Source of the DNA: CBDDGJ01 sp965227805
Lineage (GTDB): Bacteria; Pseudomonadota; Alphaproteobacteria; RS24
Assembly (NCBI GenBank): GCA_965227805.1
Contig: CBDDGJ010000003.1
Coordinates: 434,001 to 498,000 of the forward strand
Direction: 5' to 3'
Length of the DNA stretch: 64,000 nucleotides
Position numbers and translations under genes: made by a program. The notes under the pieces are model-generated. The model did not search any database and was not told the DNA's origin. It saw only the letters and a list, made by a program, of their open reading frames with translations. This document shows, piece after piece, positions 1 to 8,913 of the stretch. Position 1 is the stretch's first letter; every line of letters begins with the position of its first letter.

Positions 1-1226
1 GCCTCGGTGCAAGAAAACACAAATTTGCCGGAGGTTATATCAACCTGCCCACCCCCAAAAGCAACAGCATATATGCCTTTTTTAACCGAACCGATAATCT
101 CTTGCGGGTCATGTGTGCCGCTTAACATATAGGTGTTGGTCATGCGGGGCATGGGCTGACAGCTAAAACTTTCGCGCCTGCCATTGCCGGTAGGCTGCAT
201 ATTCATCAAGCGTGCATTGAGTCTGTCTTGCATATAGTTTTTCAAAATACCATCTTCAATTAAAACGGTGTGCTGGCTAGGGGTGCCTTCATCATCTATG
301 GTGAGCGAACCGCGCCGATGCGGCATGGTGCCATCATCAATGACGCTAACTCCTTTGGCGGCCACTTGTTCACCGATACGGTCGGAAAAGGTTGAGGTTT
401 TTTTGCGGTTAAAATCGCCTTCAAGCCCGTGGCCGACGGCTTCATGCAGTAAAATACCCGGCCAGCCTGCACCCAGCACGACTTCCATTTCACCAGCGGG
501 TGCCGGCTTGGCTTCAAGATTAACCAGTGCCTGACGCAAAGCCTCATCAACCTGACTTTGCCAGTTTTCCTGCGACAACCATTGGTGATAGGCGGCACGC
601 CCACCGCGCCCGCAATGACCAACCTCCTGGCGGTCATCTTCGCCAACCATAAGCGACACATCCAGCCGCACGAGGGGGCGTGTATCGAATAAAGGCGCCG
701 CGCCGGGGCGAATAATGCTAATAGCTTGCCATTCGCCCGAAAGCGAAATGCTTACCTGCCGCACACGATTATCTTTGGCGCGCGCATAGGCATTGATTGC
801 CTCAAGAATTTTCACCTTATCGGAAAAGGCATTATCATTAAGCGGATTTTCCCCGCTATAGAGGCTTTGCGTAGGGCGCGGGGCGGCATCTGCCCATATA
901 GCTTTATGCCCGCTTGCAACATGTGCCAAACTATCGCCTGCACGTTTAAGGGCGGCGGCGCTAAGCTCGGTCGAATGTGCATATCCCGTGAGCTCGCCTG
1001 CAACAAAGCGCAAGCCAAAACCCTGGCTGGTATCAAAACTGGCCGCCTTAAGGCGATTATCATCATAGGTGAAGTTTTCTGAAAGCCTGTATTCCAAAAA
1101 TAATTCGCCATCATCGGCAGCATTTAAGGCATTGCCGACATATGTTTCAGTCTGCTTTATATCAAGCAGATTACTTCCGAAAAATAGGGCTTCGGGGCTT
1201 GGGTGGGATGAGACATCTGTTTTCAT
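1..1226 (-). CDS. tldD: TldD-family metalloprotease, 3' end cut by window edge
   Basis: TldD pairs with TldE/PmbA as a cytoplasmic zinc protease known for microcin B17 maturation and CcdA degradation. Reading the minus strand from an ATG at 1226 gives 408 codons with no stop before the left edge; the E. coli protein is about 480 residues, so only the C-terminus is missing. The metal-binding HEAVGHGLEGD motif and the downstream GRRESF and MPRMTNTYM stretches are visible in the translation. No tldE/pmbA partner lies in this window. The start was chosen because the downstream LFFGSNLLD and GELFLEYR segments fit the family N-terminus. The gene is divergent from the cox operon across a 165-bp gap. 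Confidence 0.93.
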   Translation of the reverse strand, partial: MKTDVSSHPSPEALFFGSNLLDIKQTETYVGNALNAADDGELFLEYRLSENFTYDDNRLKAASFDTSQGFGLRFVAGELTGYAHSTELSAAALKRAGDSLAHVASGHKAIWADAAPRPTQSLYSGENPLNDNAFSDKVKILEAINAYARAKDNRVRQVSISLSGEWQAISIIRPGAAPLFDTRPLVRLDVSLMVGEDDRQEVGHCGRGGRAAYHQWLSQENWQSQVDEALRQALVNLEAKPAPAGEMEVVLGAGWPGILLHEAVGHGLEGDFNRKKTSTFSDRIGEQVAAKGVSVIDDGTMPHRRGSLTIDDEGTPSQHTVLIEDGILKNYMQDRLNARLMNMQPTGNGRRESFSCQPMPRMTNTYMLSGTHDPQEIIGSVKKGIYAVAFGGGQVDITSGKFVFSCTE

Positions 1227-1277
1227 ACATATAGTATATATGGAGTATGCATAAAAAAACAGCCCTATACATCATAA

Positions 1278-1306
1278 TTTACGTAAAAAATCTTGTAATA
1301 TATAAG
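1278..1306 (+). promoter_or_regulatory. Sigma-70-like promoter for the cox operon
   Basis: A TTTACG box at 1278-1283 and a TATAAG box at 1301-1306 are separated by exactly 17 bases in the AT-rich gap ahead of coxB. The boxes resemble a housekeeping promoter and there is no other obvious candidate. This is inferred from sequence only. Confidence 0.35.
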
Positions 1307-1333
1307 AATGAAGGATAAAACGAGTCGTTGAAA

Positions 1334-1353
1334 TGCCTGCCTATGTGCAGGCA
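1334..1353 (+). promoter_or_regulatory. Hairpin in the coxB leader
   Basis: TGCCTGC at 1334-1340 and GCAGGCA at 1347-1353 form a perfect 7-bp stem with a 6-base loop between the promoter-like boxes and the coxB ribosome site. It is not followed by a T-run, so it is not a typical terminator; an mRNA-stabilising or regulatory role is possible but unsupported. Confidence 0.3.
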
Positions 1354-1391
1354 CATTAGGATATATTTAAGATAGCTATAGGGAGAAAACT

Positions 1392-2249
1392 ATGCGCATT
1401 TTCGCACAAGCGACAATATGTCTGGCGGTGGTGACGCTATCAATAGGCGGGGCGCTTGCCGCTGATGGCCAGCCTGTGCCATGGCAGTTAGGGTTTCAAA
1501 ATGCCGCAACCGAACATATGCAAAGATTAACATGGTTTAATAATTATTTGCTCTATATCGTCACAGCAATTTGCATATTCGTTCTTGGCCTTATGCTTTA
1601 TGTTATGCTCCGCTTTAATGCGCGGGCAAACCCTACGCCTAGCACAACAACCCATAATACACTGCTTGAAGTGGTATGGACAATTATCCCCATTCTGATT
1701 TTGGTCGCGATTGCCGTGCCCTCTTTCCGCTTGCTTTATTTTCAGGAGCAAATTCCAGAAACAGACTTAACCGTAAAAGCCGTAGGCTATCAATGGTATT
1801 GGGGATATGAATATCCCGACCATGGCGGCTTTGCCTATGATTCGATCATGCTGGAAGATTCGGAACGCACCGCCGGACAACCCCGCCTTTTGGCAACGGA
1901 TAATGCACTGATATTACCGGAAAATACCACTGTGAAAGTGCTGGTTACTGCGGCTGATGTTTTGCATAGCTGGACGGTTCCTTCTTTCGGGGTTAAAGTG
2001 GATGCTGTGCCGGGGCAAGTCAATGCCTTATGGTTTAAGACGGGAGCAACAGGCACATATTACGGACAATGTTCGGAATTATGCGGCGTGCGTCACGCCT
2101 TTATGCCGATTGAAGTTAAGGTTGTATCCAAAGCAGAATTTGAAAGTTGGGTGAAACAGGCACAAGCAGAATATGCCAGGCTTAATCAATTTAGCAATCA
2201 TGTTGCCGATGCGGGCATGCACGCAATAGGAGTAAATTATGGCAGATAA
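1392..2249 (+). CDS. ctaC: Cytochrome c oxidase subunit II
   Basis: Subunit II takes electrons from cytochrome c through its binuclear CuA centre and passes them to subunit I. The 285-residue product has a signal peptide ending near ALA at residue 23, two membrane segments at about 51-72 and 94-111, and a periplasmic cupredoxin domain. The CuA ligands are all present: H192, C227, E229, C231, H235 and M238 (CSELC then VRHAFM). A GGGAG ribosome site precedes the ATG. It overlaps the next gene by 11 bases, which suggests translational coupling of subunits II and I. It opens an operon that runs to at least SURF1. Confidence 0.97.
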   Translation: MRIFAQATICLAVVTLSIGGALAADGQPVPWQLGFQNAATEHMQRLTWFNNYLLYIVTAICIFVLGLMLYVMLRFNARANPTPSTTTHNTLLEVVWTIIPILILVAIAVPSFRLLYFQEQIPETDLTVKAVGYQWYWGYEYPDHGGFAYDSIMLEDSERTAGQPRLLATDNALILPENTTVKVLVTAADVLHSWTVPSFGVKVDAVPGQVNALWFKTGATGTYYGQCSELCGVRHAFMPIEVKVVSKAEFESWVKQAQAEYARLNQFSNHVADAGMHAIGVNYGR

Positions 2250-3837
2250 TCACATGACAGATACACACGCCAATCCGAGCGGCTGGCGACGTTACCTTTA
2301 TTCTACCAATCATAAAGACATTGGCACAATGTATCTTATTTTTGCGATTATTGCCGGTATTATCGGCGGTGTCATGTCGATTATTATGCGTATGGAATTA
2401 CAAGCACCGGGTGATGGCATTTTGAATGGCGATTATCATTTATATAATGTGCTGGTGACAGCGCATGGTCTGATTATGATATTTTTTATGGTGATGCCAG
2501 CTTTGATTGGCGGATTTGGTAATTGGTTTGTGCCGCTTATGATTGGCGCGCCGGATATGGCCTTTCCGCGTATGAATAATATTTCTTTCTGGCTTTTGCC
2601 TGTGGCTTTGATTCTTTTATTTATCTCTCTATTTGTGGAAGGCCCGCCAGGTGCACGCGGCGTTGGCGGGGGGTGGACGATTTATCCGCCACTTTCAACC
2701 AGTGGGCAACCTGGCCCGGCAATGGATTATGCCATTTTGTCTTTACATGTCGCCGGTATATCTTCAATTTTGGGCGCGATTAACTTTATCACTACAATTT
2801 TTAATATGCGCACCCCGGGTATGAGCTTGCATAAAATGCCGCTCTTTGTGTGGTCGATTTTGGTTACAGTATTTTTGCTGCTCCTATCTTTACCGGTTTT
2901 TGCCGGTGCGATTACCATGTTGCTTACCGATCGTAATTTCGGCACCGCTTTTTACGATCCGGCAGGGGGCGGCAATCCGGTTCTTTATCAACATTTATTC
3001 TGGTTTTTTGCCCATCCCGAAGTTTATATTCTTATTTTGCCCGGCTTTGGCATTATCAGTCAGATTGTGTCAACATTCTCCAAAAAGCCCGTATTTGGTT
3101 ATTTGGGTATGGCTTATGCGATGGTTGCCATTGGCGGCGTCGGCTTTATTGTGTGGGCGCACCATATGTATACGGTGGGCATGAGCGTAAATACACAAGC
3201 CTATTTTATTGCAGCAACCATGGTGATCGCTGTGCCGACAGGGGTAAAAATCTTCTCCTGGATTGCCACAATGTGGGGCGGATCGATCGAGTTCAAAACC
3301 CCTATGCTATGGGCGCTGGGGTTTATCTTTTTGTTTACCTTCGGTGGTGTTACAGGCGTGATATTGGCCAATGCCGGTGTGGATAGAGCTTATCATGATA
3401 CTTATTTTGTGGTGGCGCATTTCCATTATGTGCTCTCATTGGGTGCGGTGTTTGCCATTTTTGCCGGCTGGTATTATTGGTTCGGCAAAATGTTCGGCTA
3501 TGTCTATTCAGAATTTATCGGCAAGCTGCATTTTTGGGTGACCTTTATCGGTGTTAATCTGCTTTTCTTCCCGCAACATTTTCTGGGTATGGCGGGTATG
3601 CCGCGGCGTTATGCCGATTATCCTGATGCCTATGCAGGCTGGAATTATTGGTCATCAATCGGCAGCTATATTGCCGGCGTGGGTGTGCTTATCTTCTTAT
3701 TTGGTGTTGCGGTTGCCTTTGCACGACGTGAACCGGCGGGAGATAATCAATGGGGTGAAAGTGCAACTACGCTAGAGTGGACATTGTCCTCACCACCGCC
3801 CTTTCACCAATTTGAGGATTTACCAAAAGTTAAATAG
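2239..3837 (+). CDS. ctaD: Cytochrome c oxidase subunit I (aa3 type)
   Basis: This is the catalytic, proton-pumping subunit of the haem-copper oxidase. The 532-residue protein shows the haem a ligand H76, the CuB ligands H259, H308 and H309, the haem ligands H394 and H396, and the HPEVY motif at 259-263 that includes the cross-linked tyrosine and the D-channel glutamate E261. This marks it as an A1-type oxidase. About twelve hydrophobic segments span the protein. The start at 2239 has an AGGAG site and lies inside the end of the subunit II gene. Length and order fit typical alphaproteobacterial aa3 operons. Confidence 0.98.
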   Translation: MADNHMTDTHANPSGWRRYLYSTNHKDIGTMYLIFAIIAGIIGGVMSIIMRMELQAPGDGILNGDYHLYNVLVTAHGLIMIFFMVMPALIGGFGNWFVPLMIGAPDMAFPRMNNISFWLLPVALILLFISLFVEGPPGARGVGGGWTIYPPLSTSGQPGPAMDYAILSLHVAGISSILGAINFITTIFNMRTPGMSLHKMPLFVWSILVTVFLLLLSLPVFAGAITMLLTDRNFGTAFYDPAGGGNPVLYQHLFWFFAHPEVYILILPGFGIISQIVSTFSKKPVFGYLGMAYAMVAIGGVGFIVWAHHMYTVGMSVNTQAYFIAATMVIAVPTGVKIFSWIATMWGGSIEFKTPMLWALGFIFLFTFGGVTGVILANAGVDRAYHDTYFVVAHFHYVLSLGAVFAIFAGWYYWFGKMFGYVYSEFIGKLHFWVTFIGVNLLFFPQHFLGMAGMPRRYADYPDAYAGWNYWSSIGSYIAGVGVLIFLFGVAVAFARREPAGDNQWGESATTLEWTLSSPPPFHQFEDLPKVK

Positions 3838-4764
3838 ATGCAGGTTAATATGGCACGTGCCATGGAAAAAAATAGCGGTGAGCTTATCTATGATGATAAG
3901 GGTGAGATAGGCGATTTTCTCGCCCTTATGAAGCCGCGCGTTATGTCGCTGGTTATTTTTACCGCGTTTATCGGCATGATTATGGCACCCGGCACGGTGC
4001 ATCCGGTGATTGGGGGAAGCGCTCTTATTTTGATTGCTGTGGGTGCGGGTGCCTCTGCCGTGTTAAATATGTGGTATGATGCTGATATTGATATAAAAAT
4101 GCAACGCACACAAGCGCGTCCCATTCCGGCACAACGTGTAAGCCGTGATGCCGCATTGAGTTTCGGTTTGTGGCTATCTGCACTTTCGGTTTTTTCTATG
4201 GCGGTGTTGATCAATTATTTGGCAGCCGGCCTATTGGCTTTTACCATTTTCTTTTATGCGGTGATTTATACAATGTGGCTTAAGCGGCGAACACCACAAA
4301 ATATCGTAATTGGCGGGGCAGCCGGGGCTTTGCCGCCCGTAATCGGGTGGGCATGTGCAACCAATGCGCTAAGCATGGAGCCGCTTATCTATTTCATAAT
4401 TATTTTTTTATGGACGCCGCCACATTTTTGGGCATTGGCCTTGCGCAAGGGGCAGGAATATGCCGATGCCAATGTGCCTATGTTGCCCAATATTATAGGG
4501 GCAAAAGCAAGCGCCAAGCAAATTATGCTCTATACGCTTTTGCTGGGCGGGGCAGCGCTTATGCCTTATATTATGGGTTTTGCAGGTCTCATATATGCGG
4601 TGCCGGTGGGCATTTTGAGCGTTATCTTTTTGCTGCTAACCTTATGGCTTTATGCTGTGAAGGATGAAAAACGCAACCACATTGCGGGCGGTATATTTGC
4701 CTATTCAATTTTTTATCTGTTTTTACTATTTGCCTTATTGCCAGTGGACAGGATACTCGTATGA
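3838..4764 (+). CDS. ctaB: Protohaem IX farnesyltransferase (haem O synthase)
   Basis: CtaB attaches a farnesyl tail to haem b to make haem O, the precursor of haem A for the oxidase. The 308-residue membrane protein has the UbiA-family motif NMWYDADID followed by MQRTQARP, and a second aspartate-containing loop near YADANVPML. The ATG at 3838 directly follows the coxA stop with no clear ribosome site; an ATG at 3850 (MARAMEK) has an AGG about five bases upstream and could be the true start. The gene ends in a 4-base ATGA overlap with the next small gene. Confidence 0.95.
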   Translation: MQVNMARAMEKNSGELIYDDKGEIGDFLALMKPRVMSLVIFTAFIGMIMAPGTVHPVIGGSALILIAVGAGASAVLNMWYDADIDIKMQRTQARPIPAQRVSRDAALSFGLWLSALSVFSMAVLINYLAAGLLAFTIFFYAVIYTMWLKRRTPQNIVIGGAAGALPPVIGWACATNALSMEPLIYFIIIFLWTPPHFWALALRKGQEYADANVPMLPNIIGAKASAKQIMLYTLLLGGAALMPYIMGFAGLIYAVPVGILSVIFLLLTLWLYAVKDEKRNHIAGGIFAYSIFYLFLLFALLPVDRILV

Positions 4765-4943
4765 AGCATCAATGGACACCGGAATTACTTGCCCGCCGCC
4801 GTAGACGCGCCCGTGCGATGGCCTTGGGGCTTTGTGCTATGGTCATCATGTTTTTTGCAGTCACTTATGTGCAAGTTATGCGCAATCAGCAACAGGCAGA
4901 GGCAGAAAAAGATAACGTAATGATGGATGGAATGCACCAATGA
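4761..4943 (+). CDS. Small single-span CoxF-like protein of the oxidase operon
   Basis: This 60-residue protein has a strongly basic N-terminus (residues 12-19, RRRRRARA), one membrane segment at about 20-38 and a short polar C-terminal tail. Small proteins of this shape sit between ctaB and ctaG in many alphaproteobacterial oxidase operons and are often labelled CoxF; their function is poorly defined, with an assembly role assumed. It overlaps both neighbours by 4 bases (ATGA), so it is almost certainly translated with them. Confidence 0.8.
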   Translation: MKHQWTPELLARRRRRARAMALGLCAMVIMFFAVTYVQVMRNQQQAEAEKDNVMMDGMHQ

Positions 4944-5518
4944 CGACACATATACATGCACAAGCCAAAAGTAATAGGCGCCTTGCCACAGGGGCGGCAC
5001 TGGTGGTGGTGCTTATGCTGGCTATGTCTTATGCCGCCGTGCCGCTTTATGATTTATTTTGTCGTGTAACCGGCTATGGCGGCACCACGCAAATTGCACA
5101 AAGCGCGCCTACACAAATCGGCACACGTATGATGACCATACGTTTTGATGCCAACACGCATCGCGATATGCCATGGCAGTTTAAGCCCCCGGCAGATGAT
5201 GTGAGGCTGCCAGTGGGGGCACAGGGGCTTACCTTTTTTACCGCCGAAAATAACAGCAATATTCCGGTTACCGGTGTGGCGAGCTTTAATGTGACACCGC
5301 AAAAGGCCGGATATTACTTTTCCAAAATAGATTGCTTTTGCTTTACCGAACAAACTTTGGCAGCAGGTGAACGGGTTGATATGCCGGTTAGTTTTTTTGT
5401 TTCACCGGAAATTGTTGATGATCCGGAGCTAGATGATGTGGATGAGATTACCTTATCTTATACATTTTTTATATCGCCAGAAAAAACGCAATCTGCCAGT
5501 GCTGGAGCAGGTGAGTAA
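4940..5518 (+). CDS. ctaG: Cytochrome c oxidase assembly protein CtaG/Cox11
   Basis: CtaG delivers copper to the CuB site of subunit I from the periplasmic side of the membrane. The 192-residue protein has one N-terminal membrane segment (about 17-35), the family signature VPLYDLFCRVTGYGGTT with C41, and the copper-binding CFCF motif with C132 and C134. It follows the small CoxF-like gene with a 4-base overlap and is 41 bases from coxC. Confidence 0.96.
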   Translation: MTTHIHAQAKSNRRLATGAALVVVLMLAMSYAAVPLYDLFCRVTGYGGTTQIAQSAPTQIGTRMMTIRFDANTHRDMPWQFKPPADDVRLPVGAQGLTFFTAENNSNIPVTGVASFNVTPQKAGYYFSKIDCFCFTEQTLAAGERVDMPVSFFVSPEIVDDPELDDVDEITLSYTFFISPEKTQSASAGAGE

Positions 5519-5559
5519 TAAGCAGTTAATTTATCAAAGAAGCGTAAAGGGAATAAATT

Positions 5560-6387
5560 ATGGCACATACAAAAAATCATGATTATCATTTGGTTGACCC
5601 TAGTCCATGGCCGATTGTCGGTTCATTTAGCTTGCTGATTATGGCGGTGGGTGCAGTACAATATTTTCACGGCCAAGCACCCTGGGTTTTACTGATCGGA
5701 ACACTGGGTGTGCTTTATACCATGTTATGCTGGTGGCGCGATGTTGTGCGCGAAGGCCAAAATGGTGATCATACACCCGTGGTGCAATTACATTTACGCT
5801 ATGGCATGATTTTATTTATCGCCTCGGAGGTTATGTTTTTTGTCGCCTGGTTTTGGGCTTATTTTGATGCCAGCCTGTTTCCGGCCCTTACCGAGGCACG
5901 TGCCGCATTAACCGGAGGTGTATGGCCGCCACAAGGCATTGAAACATTCGACCCATGGCATTTACCGCTTATCAATACGCTTATTTTGCTTACCTCGGGC
6001 ACAACGGTGACATGGGCGCATCATGCCTTACGTGAAAATGATCGTAAAGGGCTTATATGGGGGCTTATCCTAACCGTTATATTGGGGCTGTTATTTAGCG
6101 CACTTCAGGCCTATGAATATGCCCATGCGGCATTTGGCTTTAGCGGCCATATTTATGGGGCGACTTTCTTTTTAGCAACCGGCTTTCATGGCTTTCATGT
6201 GATTGTCGGCACAATATTCTTATTTATATGTTTGCTACGCGCACTTAAAGGGCATTTTACGGAGCAAGAGCATTTTGGTTTTGAAGCAGCGGCATGGTAT
6301 TGGCATTTTGTCGATGTGGTGTGGTTGTTTTTATTTGTTGCCATTTATGTCGTCGGGGCAGGTGATATGGCTGGCGGCGCGCATTAG
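5560..6387 (+). CDS. ctaE: Cytochrome c oxidase subunit III
   Basis: Subunit III stabilises the oxidase core and supports proton uptake. The 275-residue protein has seven hydrophobic segments, the conserved N-terminal KNHDYHLVDPSPWP stretch, the glutamate-containing FIASEVMFFVAWFWAYF segment and the WYWHFVDVVWLFLF ending that define the family. The start has an AAGG-type ribosome site. It lies at the usual place after ctaG. Confidence 0.97.
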   Translation: MAHTKNHDYHLVDPSPWPIVGSFSLLIMAVGAVQYFHGQAPWVLLIGTLGVLYTMLCWWRDVVREGQNGDHTPVVQLHLRYGMILFIASEVMFFVAWFWAYFDASLFPALTEARAALTGGVWPPQGIETFDPWHLPLINTLILLTSGTTVTWAHHALRENDRKGLIWGLILTVILGLLFSALQAYEYAHAAFGFSGHIYGATFFLATGFHGFHVIVGTIFLFICLLRALKGHFTEQEHFGFEAAAWYWHFVDVVWLFLFVAIYVVGAGDMAGGAH

Positions 6388-6405
6388 GTCTTTTGCATCT
6401 CGCTC

Positions 6406-6771
6406 ATGCCGTCTTCGCCGCGTTCTATTATTACATTAAGCCTTAAGGGGCGATGCCCACATTGTGGCGTGGGGCGCTTGTTTAATGGGTTTTTAGATGT
6501 GAAAGATATGTGCCCGGAATGTGGGTTTGATTTTGGCATGATTGATAGTGGCGATGGGCCTGCGGTTTTTGCGATTTTTATTGCCGGATTTCTGATTGTC
6601 ATTGCAGCGCTTTATGTTGAGCTTGCCTATCAACCAGCTTATTGGATACATGTGGCTTTATGGTTTCCTTTAGGGGTAGCTGTGCCTTTGGCATTATTGC
6701 GTCCACTTAAAGCATGGCTTTTTGCAATGCAATATCGCTATAAGGCGCACCAGGCTATAAGTGATAAATAA
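6406..6771 (+). CDS. DUF983 membrane protein with two CxxC pairs
   Basis: This 121-residue protein begins with a small zinc-ribbon-like segment containing CPHCGVG and CPECGFDFG, followed by two hydrophobic segments at about 49-69 and 76-95. DUF983 proteins are regularly found in alphaproteobacterial oxidase operons between coxC and SURF1; their biochemical role is unknown, though a metal-related assembly role is a reasonable inference. No strong ribosome site is seen before the ATG. The stop shares one base with the SURF1 start (TAATG). Confidence 0.88.
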   Translation: MPSSPRSIITLSLKGRCPHCGVGRLFNGFLDVKDMCPECGFDFGMIDSGDGPAVFAIFIAGFLIVIAALYVELAYQPAYWIHVALWFPLGVAVPLALLRPLKAWLFAMQYRYKAHQAISDK

Positions 6772-7505
6772 TGCAGCGTCTTTCTTCTATGCTTCCGGCT
6801 ATAATGAGCCTCGCGGCAGTTTTTATTTTGGTAAATTTGGGAAATTGGCAAATAGAGCGGCTTGCCTGGAAAGAAGACTTGCTTGCGCTCATCGCAGCGC
6901 GCCAGGCAGCTTCTCCTGTTTTATTAAATGAGATAAGCAATTTTTCTACGCTTACAAAAGCGGATTATGACTATCAGCGCGTCCATGTGCGCGGAAAATT
7001 TGATCATACACAAGCCCAATTCTGGTTCACACAAATTATCAATCCGCCAATGGGGTTTCCAGCACAATTAGGCATAGGGCATCATGTAATCACACCGCTT
7101 CATCTTGAGGATGGTCGCATCGTTCTGGTTGATCGTGGCTTTTTACCCATGGACGCAACAGCTGAAGACCCGCACGGGCTTATCACGCTTGGGGCGATTT
7201 TGCGCTGGCCGGCACAGCGGCGCTATTTCGATAATGCCGACCAGCCAGAGAAAAATCTATGGTATGTGCGCGATGTGAAAAAAATAAGCGCTCATATTGG
7301 CATTGCTGATACAGGTTTTTTGCTTGAAGCGCGCGCGATGGACGGGGCAGCTATACCTCCCTTTCGGTTTCCGCTTGGCGGACAGACGCGGTTTGATTTT
7401 CCCAATAAACATTTAGGCTATGCGCTTACCTGGTATGGTTTGGCGCTGGCTGCGGTGATTATATGTGGCCTATGGTATCGACGAAAATTCAGGTATAAGA
7501 CATAA
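6771..7505 (+). CDS. SURF1-family oxidase assembly protein
   Basis: SURF1 (Shy1) proteins help insert haem a into subunit I. The 244-residue product has the expected two-span layout, with one membrane segment near the N-terminus (about 7-24) and one near the C-terminus (about 217-236), and a periplasmic domain between. The N-terminal LGNWQIERLAWKEDLL, the VLVDRGFLP stretch and the C-terminal NKHLGYALTWYGLALA are family signatures. It starts with a one-base overlap with the DUF983 gene and ends one base before thrC. Confidence 0.93.
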   Translation: MQRLSSMLPAIMSLAAVFILVNLGNWQIERLAWKEDLLALIAARQAASPVLLNEISNFSTLTKADYDYQRVHVRGKFDHTQAQFWFTQIINPPMGFPAQLGIGHHVITPLHLEDGRIVLVDRGFLPMDATAEDPHGLITLGAILRWPAQRRYFDNADQPEKNLWYVRDVKKISAHIGIADTGFLLEARAMDGAAIPPFRFPLGGQTRFDFPNKHLGYALTWYGLALAAVIICGLWYRRKFRYKT

Positions 7506-7506
7506 A

Positions 7507-8913
7507 ATGCATTATATAAGCACCAGAGGCCTTGCGCCACGTTTGAATTTTGAAGACGCGCTTTTGGCAGGACTTGCCGATGATGGTGGGCTTTATGTGC
7601 CCGAAACATGGCCGCATTTCACATATGATGATATCTCTGCTTTGCGTGGGAAACCTTATGCCGAAGTGGTGTATCAGATTATACAGCCCTTTATCGGTGC
7701 ATCTATGCCCGAAAAGCGCTTGCGCAGCTTGATTGAGGATGCTTATGCGGCGTTTGCCCAGCCGGATATTGTGGCACCGCTGGTGCGCATTGATGCCCAA
7801 CATTATATGCTAGAGCTATTTCATGGCCCGACACTGGCCTTTAAGGATATTGCCATGCAATTATTGGCACGCCTTATGGATGACGTTTTGCAAAAGCGTA
7901 ATCAGCGTGTAACAATTATTGGGGCAACATCGGGGGATACGGGCTCAGCTGCAATCGAGGCGTTTCGCGGGCGGGCAGCGTGCGACATATTCATTCTTTA
8001 TCCGCATGGGCGTGTATCTGATGTGCAAAGGCGGCAAATGACCACCATAGATGAGGCGAATGTGCATGTGCTTGCGATAGACGGCAATTTTGATGATTGT
8101 CAGGCTTTGGTTAAAGCCATGTTTAATGATGCCGCCTTTCGCACAAAGCATCATTTAGCCGGCGTAAATTCGATAAATTGGGCGCGCATTATGGGCCAGA
8201 TTGCCTATTATTTCACAGCTGCCCTTGCTTTGAACGCCCCTGAAACAAAATCTGCTTTTTGTGTGCCGACGGGAAATTTTGGCGATATTTTTGCAGGCTT
8301 TATTGCCAAGCAAATGGGGCTACCGATTGAACGGCTGGTGATCGCAACCAATGTGAATGATATTTTGGTGCGCGCGCTTAAAGGGGGCGTTTATGCCATA
8401 GATGAGCTTATTGCCACCAATAGCCCGAGCATGGATATACAGGTGTCCAGTAATTTTGAACGCTTATTATTTGAAGCAAGTCAGCGTGATGCGGCACAAA
8501 TAAGAGCGCTGATGACGACACTTGCACGCGATAAGGCTTTTCCGCTTGGGCGTGATAATCTCGAACGTATAAGGCACGATTTTTTAGCCGAAGCAGTTAA
8601 TGAAGCTGAAACGGCAAAAACAATTTCTTATATGTATGAGCATTACAAGAAAGTCATTGACCCGCATAGTGCAGTTGGCTTTGCAGCAGCGCGTGCGGTA
8701 TGCCAAGCGGGTTCGATTGCACCGGATATACCCGTTGTTACGCTTGGAACGGCGCATCCGGCGAAATTTCCGGATGCGGTAAAAGCCGCATGTGGCGTTA
8801 CGCCCGATACACCTGCACATATTGCAGCAATGGCGCATGCACAGGAAATATTTACCCGCCTGCCCAATGATGTAGCGCGCATAAAACACCATATTACAGA
8901 GCATGTAGGATGA
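7507..8913 (+). CDS. thrC: Threonine synthase
   Basis: Threonine synthase is a PLP enzyme that converts O-phosphohomoserine to threonine. The 468-residue protein starts at MHYISTRG, the usual N-terminus of the long form; an upstream GTG in frame would add 14 unrelated residues inside the SURF1 gene and was rejected. The PLP lysine lies in LAFKDIAMQ and the phosphate-binding region in GATSGDTGSAAIEAF. SURF1 next to thrC is a common alphaproteobacterial arrangement and suggests co-transcription with the oxidase genes. The stop overlaps the next gene by 4 bases. Confidence 0.95.
   Translation: MHYISTRGLAPRLNFEDALLAGLADDGGLYVPETWPHFTYDDISALRGKPYAEVVYQIIQPFIGASMPEKRLRSLIEDAYAAFAQPDIVAPLVRIDAQHYMLELFHGPTLAFKDIAMQLLARLMDDVLQKRNQRVTIIGATSGDTGSAAIEAFRGRAACDIFILYPHGRVSDVQRRQMTTIDEANVHVLAIDGNFDDCQALVKAMFNDAAFRTKHHLAGVNSINWARIMGQIAYYFTAALALNAPETKSAFCVPTGNFGDIFAGFIAKQMGLPIERLVIATNVNDILVRALKGGVYAIDELIATNSPSMDIQVSSNFERLLFEASQRDAAQIRALMTTLARDKAFPLGRDNLERIRHDFLAEAVNEAETAKTISYMYEHYKKVIDPHSAVGFAAARAVCQAGSIAPDIPVVTLGTAHPAKFPDAVKAACGVTPDTPAHIAAMAHAQEIFTRLPNDVARIKHHITEHVG

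Noticed and set aside
296..1123. Two minus-strand frames within the tldD region beginning MCRLWLAKM and MLPMMANYF
   Set aside because: They are shifted readings of the tldD sequence. The true frame gives HEAVGHG and other TldD motifs and is open to the window edge.
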